64,000 bases of DNA from Hippophae tibetana (lineage: Eukaryota > Streptophyta > Magnoliopsida > Rosales > Elaeagnaceae), in contig CM072804.1 in the NCBI GenBank assembly GCA_037013495.1, positions 36,496,501 through 36,560,500 on the forward strand, read 5' to 3'. Below are positions 45,264 through 55,097 of the stretch, piece after piece. Both the position numbers and the translations under genes were made by a program. Under the pieces are notes generated by a model, which was not told the DNA's origin, searched no databases, and saw only the letters and a program-made list of their open reading frames with translations. Position 1 is the stretch's first letter. Every line of letters starts with the position of its first letter.

Positions 45264-46864
45264 TGATAAGAGCTAAATTATTGCATTTTTGTTATGATTT
45301 AAATGATGATATTTGTGTGAAAATTGTGTTTATTTGATTATTTAATCCACAAATGTCATTTCACGGGTATTTGGTGTTTAAAGTGAAATTTAAGGTAAAA
45401 TCATGATTTTGGAGAAGTTAGGGACAAAGTACAATGATCGGGATCGAATGAAAATAAAAAGAGAACAAAATTTCAAAATTTGGAATTTCGCCGCCGGCGA
45501 GAGTATTATCGCCGCCGGCGAAAACCTTACGGAGAAAATGTTGAAAATCATGCAGGGAGCACGGATTATGGCCAAGTGAATCTCGCCGCCAGCCAAAGTA
45601 TTCTCGCCGCCGGCCAAAGTATCTCGCCGCCGGCTAAAATCCTGGCGAAAATCTTCCCGAGAGCACAAATTTTGGTAAACTAATCTCGCCGCCGGCCAAA
45701 TAATTCTCGCCGCCGGCCAAAGCATCTCGCTGCCGGCCACATTATGTTGGCCGCCGGCCAAAGTATCTCGCCGCCGGCCACATTATTTTGGCCGCCGGCC
45801 AAAATCCAAAAACCCAAAATTTAATTTTCCAGAAATCTCGCCGCGGCGAGAATAATGTCGCCGCCGGCGAGTTTCATCCGAAAACACATTTTTTATGTTG
45901 TTTTGTTCCAAAATTGCCCCCCAAACCCTAGATCTATATATATATTATGATGGAAAAGAGGGGGACGGCAGAGAGAGCAGATGTAAGTTATTTTTGGAGG
46001 AGAAAAGGAAATTTTGGAGAGAAAGGTTGGAGAAGCTTGAAGGATCATCACCATTGTTGCTACCAAGTGTTCATCTTCAAGAGTTTTTCATCTCTTCTCC
46101 TTAGCATTTATTTTCTGCATTTTCTTCAGATTGTTTGTTCATGGATTCAATTGAGAATATGTTTGTTCTTAATTTCGTTATGAACTAATTCGTTTTTGCT
46201 AAGGCTATGATGTAGTTAAATCAAGGAAATCTGATTTCTTTTGTTATTGTTATATGAATTCATTGTTTTCAAGTTGAGTATTTATTTCCATGCTTAATGC
46301 TTTTAAATTTCTGATCAAGATTTAGATGATTTGTTGCATTATATTGAGACCGAGAGGAGATGTGTAATGAATGCTTCTTGTGATAAATATCGTATGTTGA
46401 ATGCGAGTTTGACACCTAATGCATGATGAATGTGGTTATTCTAGAAATTCCATAAATCGTAATGTGCTTATTTGTGATTAAATCTTCATAGAAATATAGT
46501 TGGTTTTCATAGATAAGTAATTCTAATATAACTTGAGAAAGAGTATTAGATAAGTTTGGGTTTTTCAACCATCACTTTTAGCTTTGAATCTCATATAACA
46601 TGACTTGAAATCGGATTGAATTGATTTAGCGAAATCAAATGCCTTAACGTTTTTAATCATTTGTGAACAACATTAAATTTTGTTATTTGCGTTTAGTTTT
46701 ATGTTAATTTGCTTTTAAAACAATTTCAACAATTCGGTTTTCAAATAAAATTAGGGTTAGTCAATTTCGGTACTTAGTAACGCCATTCCTTGTGGGTTCG
46801 ATATCCGTACTTTTTGTACACTTTATTACTTGAACGATTCGTACACTTGCGAAAATAAGCATCA
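45264..46864 (+). repeat. 3' LTR of the Athila-like element
   Basis: It is 1601 bp long. About 13 copies of a CGCCGGCG or GGCCGCCGGCC word occur at 45488-45870, each about 20-30 bp apart with AAAGTATCT- or AAAATCC-type spacers. TATA-like sequence is at about 45931-45945. The frames 45390-45761, 45480-45683, 45895-46104 and 45947-46183 are repeat-derived. Confidence 0.93.
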
Positions 46865-46869
46865 ATTAT

Positions 46870-47450
46870 TATAGCCCAACTGATGTACATTTTATGGTAG
46901 CTAAACATATGCTACGCTATCTCAAGGGTTCCTCTTAGGCAGGCCTTATCTTATTTAATGTTTTGGATCTTGTTGGTTATATTGATCTAGATTGAGCTTC
47001 ATGCCTTGATGTTAGAATAAGTGAAATTGGTTATTTATTTTTCTTTGTTGGGAACTTGGTATCCTAGAAATCCTGTAAACAACTTGGGATTTCTTGATCC
47101 TCGACTAAAGTTGAATATAGATCTCTTGTAGGAGGAGCAATTGAGATTGTATGGATCAAATCTCTATTGTCTGAATTTGGAGTAAACTTACATGGTCTTC
47201 CTAAACTCTTTTTCTTCTTCATAATATTAGTGCTTTGCATATATCATGAAATCCAAATCAACATGTTTGTACTAAACATATCGAAATTGATTACCATATA
47301 GTGGGGGATCAATTTATCAACAAAACATTATGCATAGAACACTGTAGATCAAAATATCAACTAGAAAATACCCAAACCAAAACATTATCAACTACTAATT
47401 TTGTTAATCTGAGAAGAAAACTTATGATCTTTTCAAGATCATAAGTTTGA
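46870..47450 (+). pseudogene. Copia RNase H relic, 3' part
   Basis: Continues the copia frame cut at 39388: VAKHMLRYLKGSS, VGYIDLD.ASCLDVRISEIG (the family has DWAGCPDTRRSTSG), NLVS.KSCKQLGIS.SSTKVEYRSL and IEIVW. Several stops are present. It is followed by a hairpin and the purine tract of the copia element. Confidence 0.8.
47422..47448. other. Perfect 12-bp hairpin before the copia purine tract
   Basis: ACTTATGATCTT and AAGATCATAAGT are separated by TTC. The structure ends 3 bp before GAGGGAGAAT, the purine tract that primes plus-strand synthesis. Confidence 0.8.
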
Positions 47451-47458
47451 GGGAGAAT

Positions 47459-47580
47459 ATAAGGTTATATTTAAGTTAACATATAGTTAGTTATGTGTTG
47501 GAACAAACCAATTCATGTGTTATAGTGTGATTCGTTCTTTTATATTTTGTTACAAGATTATTTGCTTTTATTTCATTCTC
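47459..47580 (+). repeat. 3' LTR of the copia relic
   Basis: Pairs with 35584-35690. It starts after GAGGGAGAAT and ends at TTTCATTCTC. The exact TG/CA ends are not kept. Confidence 0.65.
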
Positions 47581-48100
47581 AGGTAAATACTACACATTAT
47601 AATACAATGACAACACGAAGTTCATATGATCTACATAACACTTGTTTAGTTATTTTTTCTTGTCCCATTTTGTTGGTTTTTCTTTTCTTTTTTCAATTTT
47701 TTGATAATTTATGTGTAGTTTTTTTTACCACAAAGTTATCATCCATGTAATTTAATTTCTAATAAGTATTACAAATGATGGTTTTGATATGACCTTAACA
47801 TAATTAACGACCGACATGAATTAAAAAAAATATATTATATTCAACGATATAAAAGAGTTGAGAACTTGTGTGACATTTTTATTTTTTTTTATTTCTCTTG
47901 TCTCTATATCACTACTTACTACCTTATACAAGAAGCACTTCTATGATTTATACTATACTACTATATAAAAGAGAAAGTTGAGAACATTGTATTTATTTGA
48001 TAACAATTTGTTTAACAATTTTATATTTTTTTTTTATTTTTCTTATCTTTATATATATATAACAAGGCTTAGTCACATGATTGTAGTACAATAATCTTGG
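47581..48100. other. AT-rich spacer
   Basis: No gene or repeat recognised. Frames at 47547-47750 are T-rich chance frames. TA-rich runs lie near 48050. Confidence 0.3.
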
Positions 48101-48108
48101 TGCACTTA

Positions 48109-48720
48109 TGGTATCAAAGCATATAACCCCCTTCTCAAACCTACAATTACTCGGATTATTATCAGGTATGGTTCAATGCTTTTTTATTCAAAATAAAGAT
48201 AATCAACATTCATGGTTATTCTTTAGTATTACTTCTTCGATCAACTCCCAAGATCCATGGTGCACTTATGGTATCAGAGCCAATGGGAATGTTAAATGTG
48301 TTATTAGAAATTGTAGATACTCATTTCTATATACTATTTATAATCTAGTGATGTTATAATTAACTATACTAAGTTACAAAGGGTATGTGAAGATGTGAAG
48401 ATGTAAAGTAGTAATAGTTCTTGTTAACTATATTATTCTATTTAGCTACTACATTTGTACTTTAATATGGTATAAAACCCAAAGGGTATGTGAAGATATT
48501 GCATATTATAATATTGTTAATTATATTAGTATGTTTGACTTATGAGTTTGTATTGAGTTACTTGGTATTAAACCAAGGGGTATGTAAAGCCCTTAGAGTA
48601 TGATACTTACTATATTATTAAGTATAGCTATTGTGTTTGTACAAATTTATTTGGTGTCTAAAACCAAGGGGTTTGTGAAGTATTTATAGCGTAGCTTATT
48701 GTATCATCATAGAATATTTA
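48109..48720 (+). repeat. Tandem array of tRNA-Met primer-site-like units
   Basis: TGGTATCAAAGC (48109) and TGGTATCAGAGC (48269, a perfect tRNA-Met complement) are each preceded by GGTGCACTTA. Then TGGTATAAAACCCAAAGGG (48468), TGGTATTAAACCAAGGGG (48563) and TGGTGTCTAAAACCAAGGGG (48652) repeat the same block with TATGTGAAG-like tails. Spacing is about 90-200 bp. It lies 0.7-1.3 kb before the start of the pararetrovirus-like frame, where a caulimovirid leader with its primer site is expected. A tandem array of short LTR elements (TRIM-like) is the alternative. Confidence 0.6.
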
Positions 48721-48852
48721 TTTGTTCTATATATATACTAATTCATAAAATGAAGCAATAAAACCATAAAATACTAATATTTTGTTGATAGATATGGATA
48801 GAGAGATGGATAAAATTATATGGTAAGAATATGAGTATTAATTTCTATAATG

Positions 48853-49210
48853 CTTCAACCTATTTTGGGTCGGTTAAATGATCAAAGTATGTAAATACCA
48901 CTAATTAGACTAAATTATATAGTAATAGATTATTACCTATGAAGCTTTAACCCATTCATGGTCAGTAAAACCATTAAAGTAAGTATGAACCATTAGTTGA
49001 ATAAATTAATATAGCTCTCACATAATAAGACTTAGTATGAATTCCTTCAACCCAATAGTTTGGTAAAATGGACAAAGTACAAGTATGAGCCATTAGTTGA
49101 ATGAAATGATATAGTTCTTACAAAATGAGTCCTATTACCTATGAATTCCTTCAACCGAATAGATCAATAAAATGATCGAAGTACAAGTGAATATAGTTAA
49201 ATGAAAATTC
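48853..49210. repeat. Tandem repeat, about 92-104-bp unit, four copies
   Basis: Units begin CTTCAACC or CTTTAACCC at 48853, 48945, 49045 and 49149. Each has CAAAGTA..GTATGA.CCATTAGTTGAAT-like and ATTACCTATGAATTC-like blocks. The last unit is incomplete. Confidence 0.75.
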
Positions 49211-49429
49211 GAACAATATAAACGATGAGTTCTATCTTCTATAGAACTACTTCATATTCCCTTCTTGATTTCCGTTGTCAAAATTTACAATTGAGTATCT
49301 TGATAGTTGATTAAAGAAAGTAATATTAAGATTAAAAATTCATTATTAAAGAATAAGGATATTATATTGATGGTTAGTTTATAACATAAGTTTTACAAGA
49401 CTAAATTTTAGTTTTAAAAATATAAAATT

Positions 49430-49555
49430 ATGGCTTTTAGTAGAACTTTTTTGTTTTCTTCTTTAGCTTCTTTTGATAATAATATTTCAAATTCTGCCTC
49501 TTTTTCTTTTGTAGATTATTTTTCTTATTATGAAAACAATAAATCAGTTTATGAT
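49430..49555 (+). pseudogene. Start of pararetrovirus-like ORF, cut by element C
   Basis: From ATG at 49430, 42 codons read MAFSRTFLFSSLASFDNNIS and on to a Tyr-Asp pair, with a Ser/Asn/Phe-rich style that is met again just after element C (56763). The last codon lies in the ATGAT target duplication, and the stop is formed by the first bases of the LTR. This is the N-terminal end of a caulimovirid-type polyprotein by position and style. The assignment is inference from the coat-protein-like region 9 kb downstream. Confidence 0.5.
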
Positions 49556-51441
49556 TGATTAGTGCTCATTAATTGATAAGACTTAGTTTTAAAAATATAA
49601 AATTACCATGATTTTATACACATTAATTGATTAAATATATATATATATATTTATATGTTTTATCATATATTTATATAAATTTGTCTTTTTCGGAATCACG
49701 GGTATTTTTATTGTTTTTCAGGTATTTTGGCTTAAAAACGTAACTTAAAGACTCAAAGAGGAATACTGGAAGCAATACATCACAAATATATTAATAAATA
49801 AATGGGGAAAGGTCAACAAATATGGAAAAATTGGACAAAATGAGTCAAAAAGGTCAAAAAGGAGAAAATCGAGCCGCCGCGTCACGCAGCTGCCCAGTCG
49901 CGCGCACCTGCTCCCACGCCCACACCCGCACGTCCCTGCTTGCATTTCCGTGCGCCCCCCAGCGCGCTGTTACTGTTCACGCGTGCGCCCCTGCCCTTCC
50001 GCACGCGCCGATGCCCATTTCGCCCCATTTTTGCACGCAGCCACCCCCATGACGTCATGCTGATGTCATCAATGACCTCAGTAAATCCACTCCATGTTTT
50101 CACCATTTTTTATCATTTTTTCACTCACTTTTTCTCTCCATCCTCACCTATAAATACCCTCCTTCCCTTCACTTCTATACACACCTCAAAACACATTCTC
50201 TTCTCTCTTTCTTTCTCTCTTTTCTTAGATTTTTTAGTTTTCTTAGTTTTTAGCTTTTCTTAGTTAATTTCTCTTAGTTTTAGATTTCTTCCCTTTTTGG
50301 GAAGAACTAGTTATGTTTTTGTAATTTATTAGCTTTTTGATTCAATAAATGAGAGTTCAAATTTCGCTTGGAGGTTTTCCAGCAACGGGAATAGCGTCGA
50401 AGTTTTGTAAGGATTTTATTTTCTTTACAGTTATTTTTTATGCTTTATTCTTACATGCTATATTTAATTTGTCTGTGATTAAATTTAACTGTGCTGGCTG
50501 TTTATAATCATGATGTAATAATAACGTTGTTATGCTTGCGAAATATTAAATAGGTAAAAATCTTTAAAATGAATTGATTTTGTTTTTATTCAAGATTTTA
50601 TATTAAGAATGTTAGAGAGAAATATATTATTTTTCATTACAAACTTAAACCTGAAAATTAGATTTTAAGGTTTAGTTATTCGGTCTGATTTAGAGTAGTG
50701 CTATTTTATTTGTTGGTACAATCGCCCGGTAGTTAGAGTGAAGCTCTATTTCAAAAGTTTTTATAAGAATTATTATCTGAAAATGTATTGACAACATGTT
50801 TTCAGTAGTGGTTTTAAAACTTGAAAGTTAGTACTCGGATAACTAAATTCTTAGGTTTAATTTGGACATCTTGAATAAAGTTTAAACTGTCTAACCCCAC
50901 CAAAGGTGGCATTTAAATGGTTTATTTTCAATCTCTTAGAAAAAGGAATTAATTTAATTAACCAAATTAGTTATCAACCCCACCCATAGGTGTTAATTGA
51001 TTTGTTTAGTTAACAAAGAATATCTAACCCCACCAAAGGTGGTATTCATACAAAAAAGGGAGAATCAATAAATATCAATTCATATCTTTAATAACTTAGA
51101 TAATATGAGCAAGCATAATTAACTTAGTTATTATATCCATAAATACTCCACTATTATAAATGATAAAATTTGCATAAATGTTTATTGAATCTATGTTTAT
51201 TTTTATGTAAGTAGATTAAAAACACAAAAACCACAAAATATCGTAACAGGATGTTTAGGATTTAATTTCGTTTTTAAAAGTTTGAATAATAAATTAAAAA
51301 TCACATACATTCCTTCCTTAGATCGACCTTAGGAGTATACTTAATCATTTTCTTCAAAATGATTAGTGCACTTGCGAGAGTTTTATAAATATTAAAACCA
51401 AAGTATTGGCAAGAATCAGTGATGCCGGTTTTCGCTCATCT
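49556..51441 (+). repeat. 5' LTR of element C
   Basis: It starts TGATTAGTGCTCA; about 20 extra bases (TTAATTGATAAGACTTAG) precede the AAAATTACC shared with the 3' LTR. A GC- and CpG-rich island lies at 49868-50060, with the palindrome ATGACGTCAT (bZIP-type site) at about 50049-50058. TATAAATA is at 50149-50156. CCCCACCAAAGGTGG stem-loop words are at about 50897 and 51028. Frames 49745-50263 lie in this island and are not genes. Confidence 0.9.
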
Positions 51442-51447
51442 TGTTTT

Positions 51448-51459
51448 TGGCGCCGTTGC
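51448..51459 (+). other. Primer-binding site of element C
   Basis: TGGCGCCGTTGC lies 6 bp past the LTR. Its first 12 bases match the tRNA-Asp complement seen at 40918; after that it diverges (GAGAAA). Confidence 0.8.
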
Positions 51460-51529
51460 GAGAAAAGGAATAGTGTTTTTAAATTATTTATCAAAATTTT
51501 AAAAACATTTTTGTGCTGTAAATAATTGT

Positions 51530-52575
51530 GATTTTTTTTGTTTTAATTAAAAAAATAATAATCAAATTTCAAATTTCATAAGAAATAAAAAAAATTATAA
51601 AAAAAATAAAAAATAAAAAAATTAATTTTTTTTGAATAGTAAAATAATTTAGAAATTTGAAATTTGAAGTAAATAAAAAATTTTACCTTTCATGAATAGT
51701 AAAAAAAATAATAATAAAAAAGAAAAAAAAATTAAAAATTTTAAGATAAAAAATAAATAAAAAATATAGCGTTAATAGTAAAATAAAATTACCGTTCATA
51801 AATAGTAAAACAAATTAAATAAATTTAAATAATATAGCATGAATAGTATAATAAAATTACCGTTCATAAATAGTAAAAAAATATAAAAAAATATTAAATA
51901 AATTATAAATTAAAAAAAACTTAAATAAATTTTAAATTAAAAATAAAATAAATAAATAAAATAAATAAATAAATAAATTATAAAAATAAATAAATAAAAC
52001 TTAATTTTTAATTTTCATTTAATTTTAATTTTTTTATTTAAAATTTCAATTTTTTTTATTTTATTTGCTTTTACCTTTCTCAATTTTATTTTAATTTATT
52101 TTACCTTTTTCAATTTTAATTTATTTTATTTTTTATTTTTTTCTTTTTTTTTTCTTTAACTACTTTTTTTCTCGCTTAATTTTCATCTAACTTAATTAAC
52201 TTAGATTTTTACTAACTTAATTAACTTAGCTTTTTAATTAACTTAGATTTTTCATAAACTTAACTTAATTAACTTAGCTTTTTAATTAACTTAGATTTTT
52301 CATAAACTTAACTTAATTAACTTAGATTTTTACTTTCATTAACTTAATTAACGTAGATTTTTATTAACTTAGATTTTTACTTCACTTAACTTAATTAACT
52401 TAGATTTTTAATTAACTTAACTTAATTAACTTAGATTTTTGCTTAAATTAACTTAAGTAACTTAGCTTTTTTTAATTAACTTAGATTTTTTTATTAACTT
52501 AGCTTTTTAATTAACTTAACTTAATTAACTTATATTTTCTTTTACTTAATTAACTTAAATTTTTATATAACTTAA
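51530..52575. repeat. AT-rich simple and tandem repeats in element C
   Basis: 51620-51900 holds four copies of GAATAGTAAAATAA..ATTACCGTTCATAAATAG-like sequence. 51900-52010 is an AAATAAAT microsatellite. 52184-52575 is an array of ACTTAATTAACTTAGATTTTT units of about 20-40 bp, in more than ten diverged copies. Nothing is coding. Confidence 0.85.
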
Positions 52576-52608
52576 CTTTAATAACATGAAAAGTAAAGAT
52601 CTAAGGGA

Positions 52609-52731
52609 GTTCTGTCTAAGAGACAAGTTCTTGGAAGCCTTTGTGCCACTAGTCTTTCCTGGGAACGTTGTTTTGTCTAAGAGGATGGTTTTTAAGGAGC
52701 CTTTGCCCCACCATTCTTTCCTGGGAGCACT
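52609..52731 (+). repeat. 62-bp direct duplication
   Basis: Two adjoining units share TGTCTAAGAG, the AGCCTTTG block and CTTTCCTGGGA. They make a 63-codon frame at 52586-52777 that I do not take as a gene. Confidence 0.7.
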
Positions 52732-53397
52732 CTTGGTTAATACTGATTATGTTATTTTAACTTTAAAAAAACATTAAATTAAATTAAAAAAAATTAAAAA
52801 AACATTTAAAAAAAATTGAAACTATCTCCAAAATTTTAAAGTTTTAATTAAAATCTCAAGAGTTAGTTTCTTTGTTTGATCTAGGTACAATTGTGTTTTG
52901 ATGCCTTAATTATTTGATTTGTACCTAGATGAGGGTTATCTAAAACCCTCAAGCATGCCCCTAGTTTTTGGTACAGAAAAATTTGAAAATCAATAGGGCA
53001 TGTTTGAAACAGTATAGGTAGACAACCTTGTCTTACTTGTAGGTATGATTGACTCAATGATGAGGGGACATTGAGTTTACTTCAAATGCAATCCCCAAGT
53101 TACGTCTTGCTAAGACGTTAAACTAAACGCTGGATGGGAGGCAACCCATCATTTTAGGTAATTTTATGTTATTTACTTTATTTTATTGTTTATTTTAGGT
53201 TAGTTATATGTGAATAATTTTTAAATTGTTAAAACTAAAAATATTTGTTGAGATGTTAGAAGTTGACAGCGATCTGTCTGTATACATTTTAATGATGAAT
53301 ATGATGAATGCACCTGCATTTCTCCATTACTACTTACACATTCTCAAGAAATAGGTAATTTTTCTTCTCTTTTCTCTTTATCTTTAATTTACAGTTG

Positions 53398-53417
53398 TTA
53401 CATTGAGGACAATGTAA
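53398..53417 (+). other. End-of-pol hairpin, element C
   Basis: TTACATTG-AGGA-CAATGTAA, identical to the copy at 43583, though no coding frame remains here. Confidence 0.75.
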
Positions 53418-53419
53418 GT

Positions 53420-55097
53420 TCTAGGTTTTGGGTGATGAAAAGTTAACATGCTTAATTAAAAAAAAGGATTTAACAATTTAAAAATAAAAAAAATAAAAAA
53501 ATAAAAAAAAATTCTTTTTTATGTTCACGTTTAAATTTTTTGTGTTTGGTTTTATTTTTGTTTTGTGTGATTTAGTAATTTTTGAAATTTTCTCACAAAA
53601 ATTTATCATTTCTTTAAATCAAATTTAAGTAAATAGTTAAGTCTTTTGTACTCTTAGATTAATTTTTGAAAACATATGATGAAATATTTTGTAATTATTT
53701 TTGATAATTAGTTAGTTTTTGTCATAACTAGTATTTCTTGATAAAATGTGGAAATTATATTTAACCCAAAATCGGTGTTTATGAATTTTGTTTAGTGGAG
53801 ACTACCCTTGTGAGATATAATTTGAGCCTAATTTCTTTTATTCAGAGTGAAATATATATTTTTTCTACTCCAAACACATTTCTTATTTATTCAAATTTTT
53901 AGATGATCTCTATAGGTATTAGCATTGAATGTATGAATTTTTTCTCATCTTAATAGAGTATCATATATATATTTTTATTATTTTTGCTTAGATTAAATGA
54001 TTTGAGTAGAAATTGATAGTATATGCTTAAATCTCATTTATGCATGACTGCTACAAAAACAAAAAGACACATCTGGGGTTACCTAAACCAAGATCAAACA
54101 GAAAAGCCACAAAATTAACCACTCACCAAAATCCTAAAAAAATGTACAATATGTACATGGGTTGGCTCTCTAAAAAAAATACATATATTAAAAAATATCT
54201 TCAGAAAAAAAATATAGAGAGATAAAAAATATATATAGTATCATCTACATACTATGACCCATATTGCCTACAAAGTTGTGAGTATAGGCTAATTACAAAA
54301 GAAAGATATAGGAAGTAATGCCCTAAAAAGTCATTGCAATTTCTTCATTTGTAAAAAGCATATATCTTGAAATTCTTTCTTAATGAGTTTGATTTATGCA
54401 TGAAAATAATTTTTATATATGATAACTTTATAATTTATACATTCGATTCCTTTCATGAGATCAATGTTAAAATAACACTTTGAGCCTTTATTCTTTATAC
54501 ATATGCGAACATATTAGTTCATTTCTATACATCAACTCTTTCACATATAAAATAGTATGAGTGTTTGAACCCATAGGATTCAGTGTTTTGAGAGTATTGA
54601 CTTGTGAGGAATAGAGTCGAAGCGAATTCTGATTCATGACACTGAAATTGGATGAAATTAAATTGATACATTTTTGACATGAAATATGAAAATGATTTTT
54701 GACTAATTATTATAATAAATCATGATTGTTTAAAGAGATTAAAATAACTTATGCTTGAGATTTTAATTATGTTCTTAAAAGAGATTAAAAAGTATGAGAC
54801 ATTTTTGTGATATGTTCTTAAAAATTCATTTTTGATTTTGTTGTAATTTTAGTTTTTGAGTTGTTTGTTTTTATTATTTCTTTTAATGTTTACATTTAGT
54901 TCAATGTTTGTGAGTATCATTACTGAAAACCCTCACGAGACTCAAACTCGTCCACTAGGGCAACCTAGGGGATTAAAAGCTTTTTGCATAGGCTAAATGC
55001 AACCGTTTAAATCCACGAAAGTGATTTAGGATAGTTTAATTTTTAGTTTTTATCGCTTCTCTTCCTAAGGGACTAGCAAGAAGCTGGTTGGGGGTTG
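53420..55097 (+). other. Non-coding 3' part and purine tract of element C
   Basis: AT-rich without real frames (54040-54225 is a Lys-rich chance frame). The segment 54900-55097 matches the Athila-like element (CCCTCACGAGACT, GACTAGCAAGAAGCTGGTTG). Confidence 0.75.

Larger units (their letters stand above)
39394..46864 (+). mobile_element. Young non-autonomous Athila-like element, gag-PR only
   Basis: A complete 7471-bp LTR element. LTRs are 39394-40911 and 45264-46864 (TGATAAGAGC ... GCATCA). The target duplication ATTAT lies at 39389-39393 and 46865-46869. A tRNA-Asp primer-binding site is at 40918-40935 and a purine tract (AAGCTGGTTGGGGGT) ends at about 45260. Inside are gag and protease in one frame apart from one stop; RT, RNase H and integrase are absent, and the protease frame runs straight into the end-of-pol hairpin. 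LTRs outside the GC-rich array differ at only about one base in a hundred by eye, so insertion was recent. It would depend on another Athila element for RT and integrase. Confidence 0.92.
35584..47580 (+). mobile_element. Copia relic split by an Athila-like insertion
   Basis: Short LTRs (about 107-122 bp) at 35584-35690 and 47459-47580 enclose a plus-strand copia order: gag, protease, integrase, RT, then RNase H. The RT/RNase H part is cut at 39388 and goes on at 46870 on the other side of a 7.5-kb element with target duplication ATTAT. All domains hold stops. Short LTRs and the purine tract GAGGGAGAAT at 47451-47460 fit an old Ty1/copia element. Confidence 0.85.

Noticed and set aside
49745-50263. 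Overlapping open frames on both strands, rich in Ala, Pro, Arg and Cys
   Set aside because: They lie in the GC-rich island of element C's 5' LTR and partly recur at 55339-55545; long frames there come from base composition, not coding.
52586-52777. 63-codon frame as a small gene
   Set aside because: The frame is made by a 62-bp direct duplication within a non-coding retroelement and is not supported by start context or homology.
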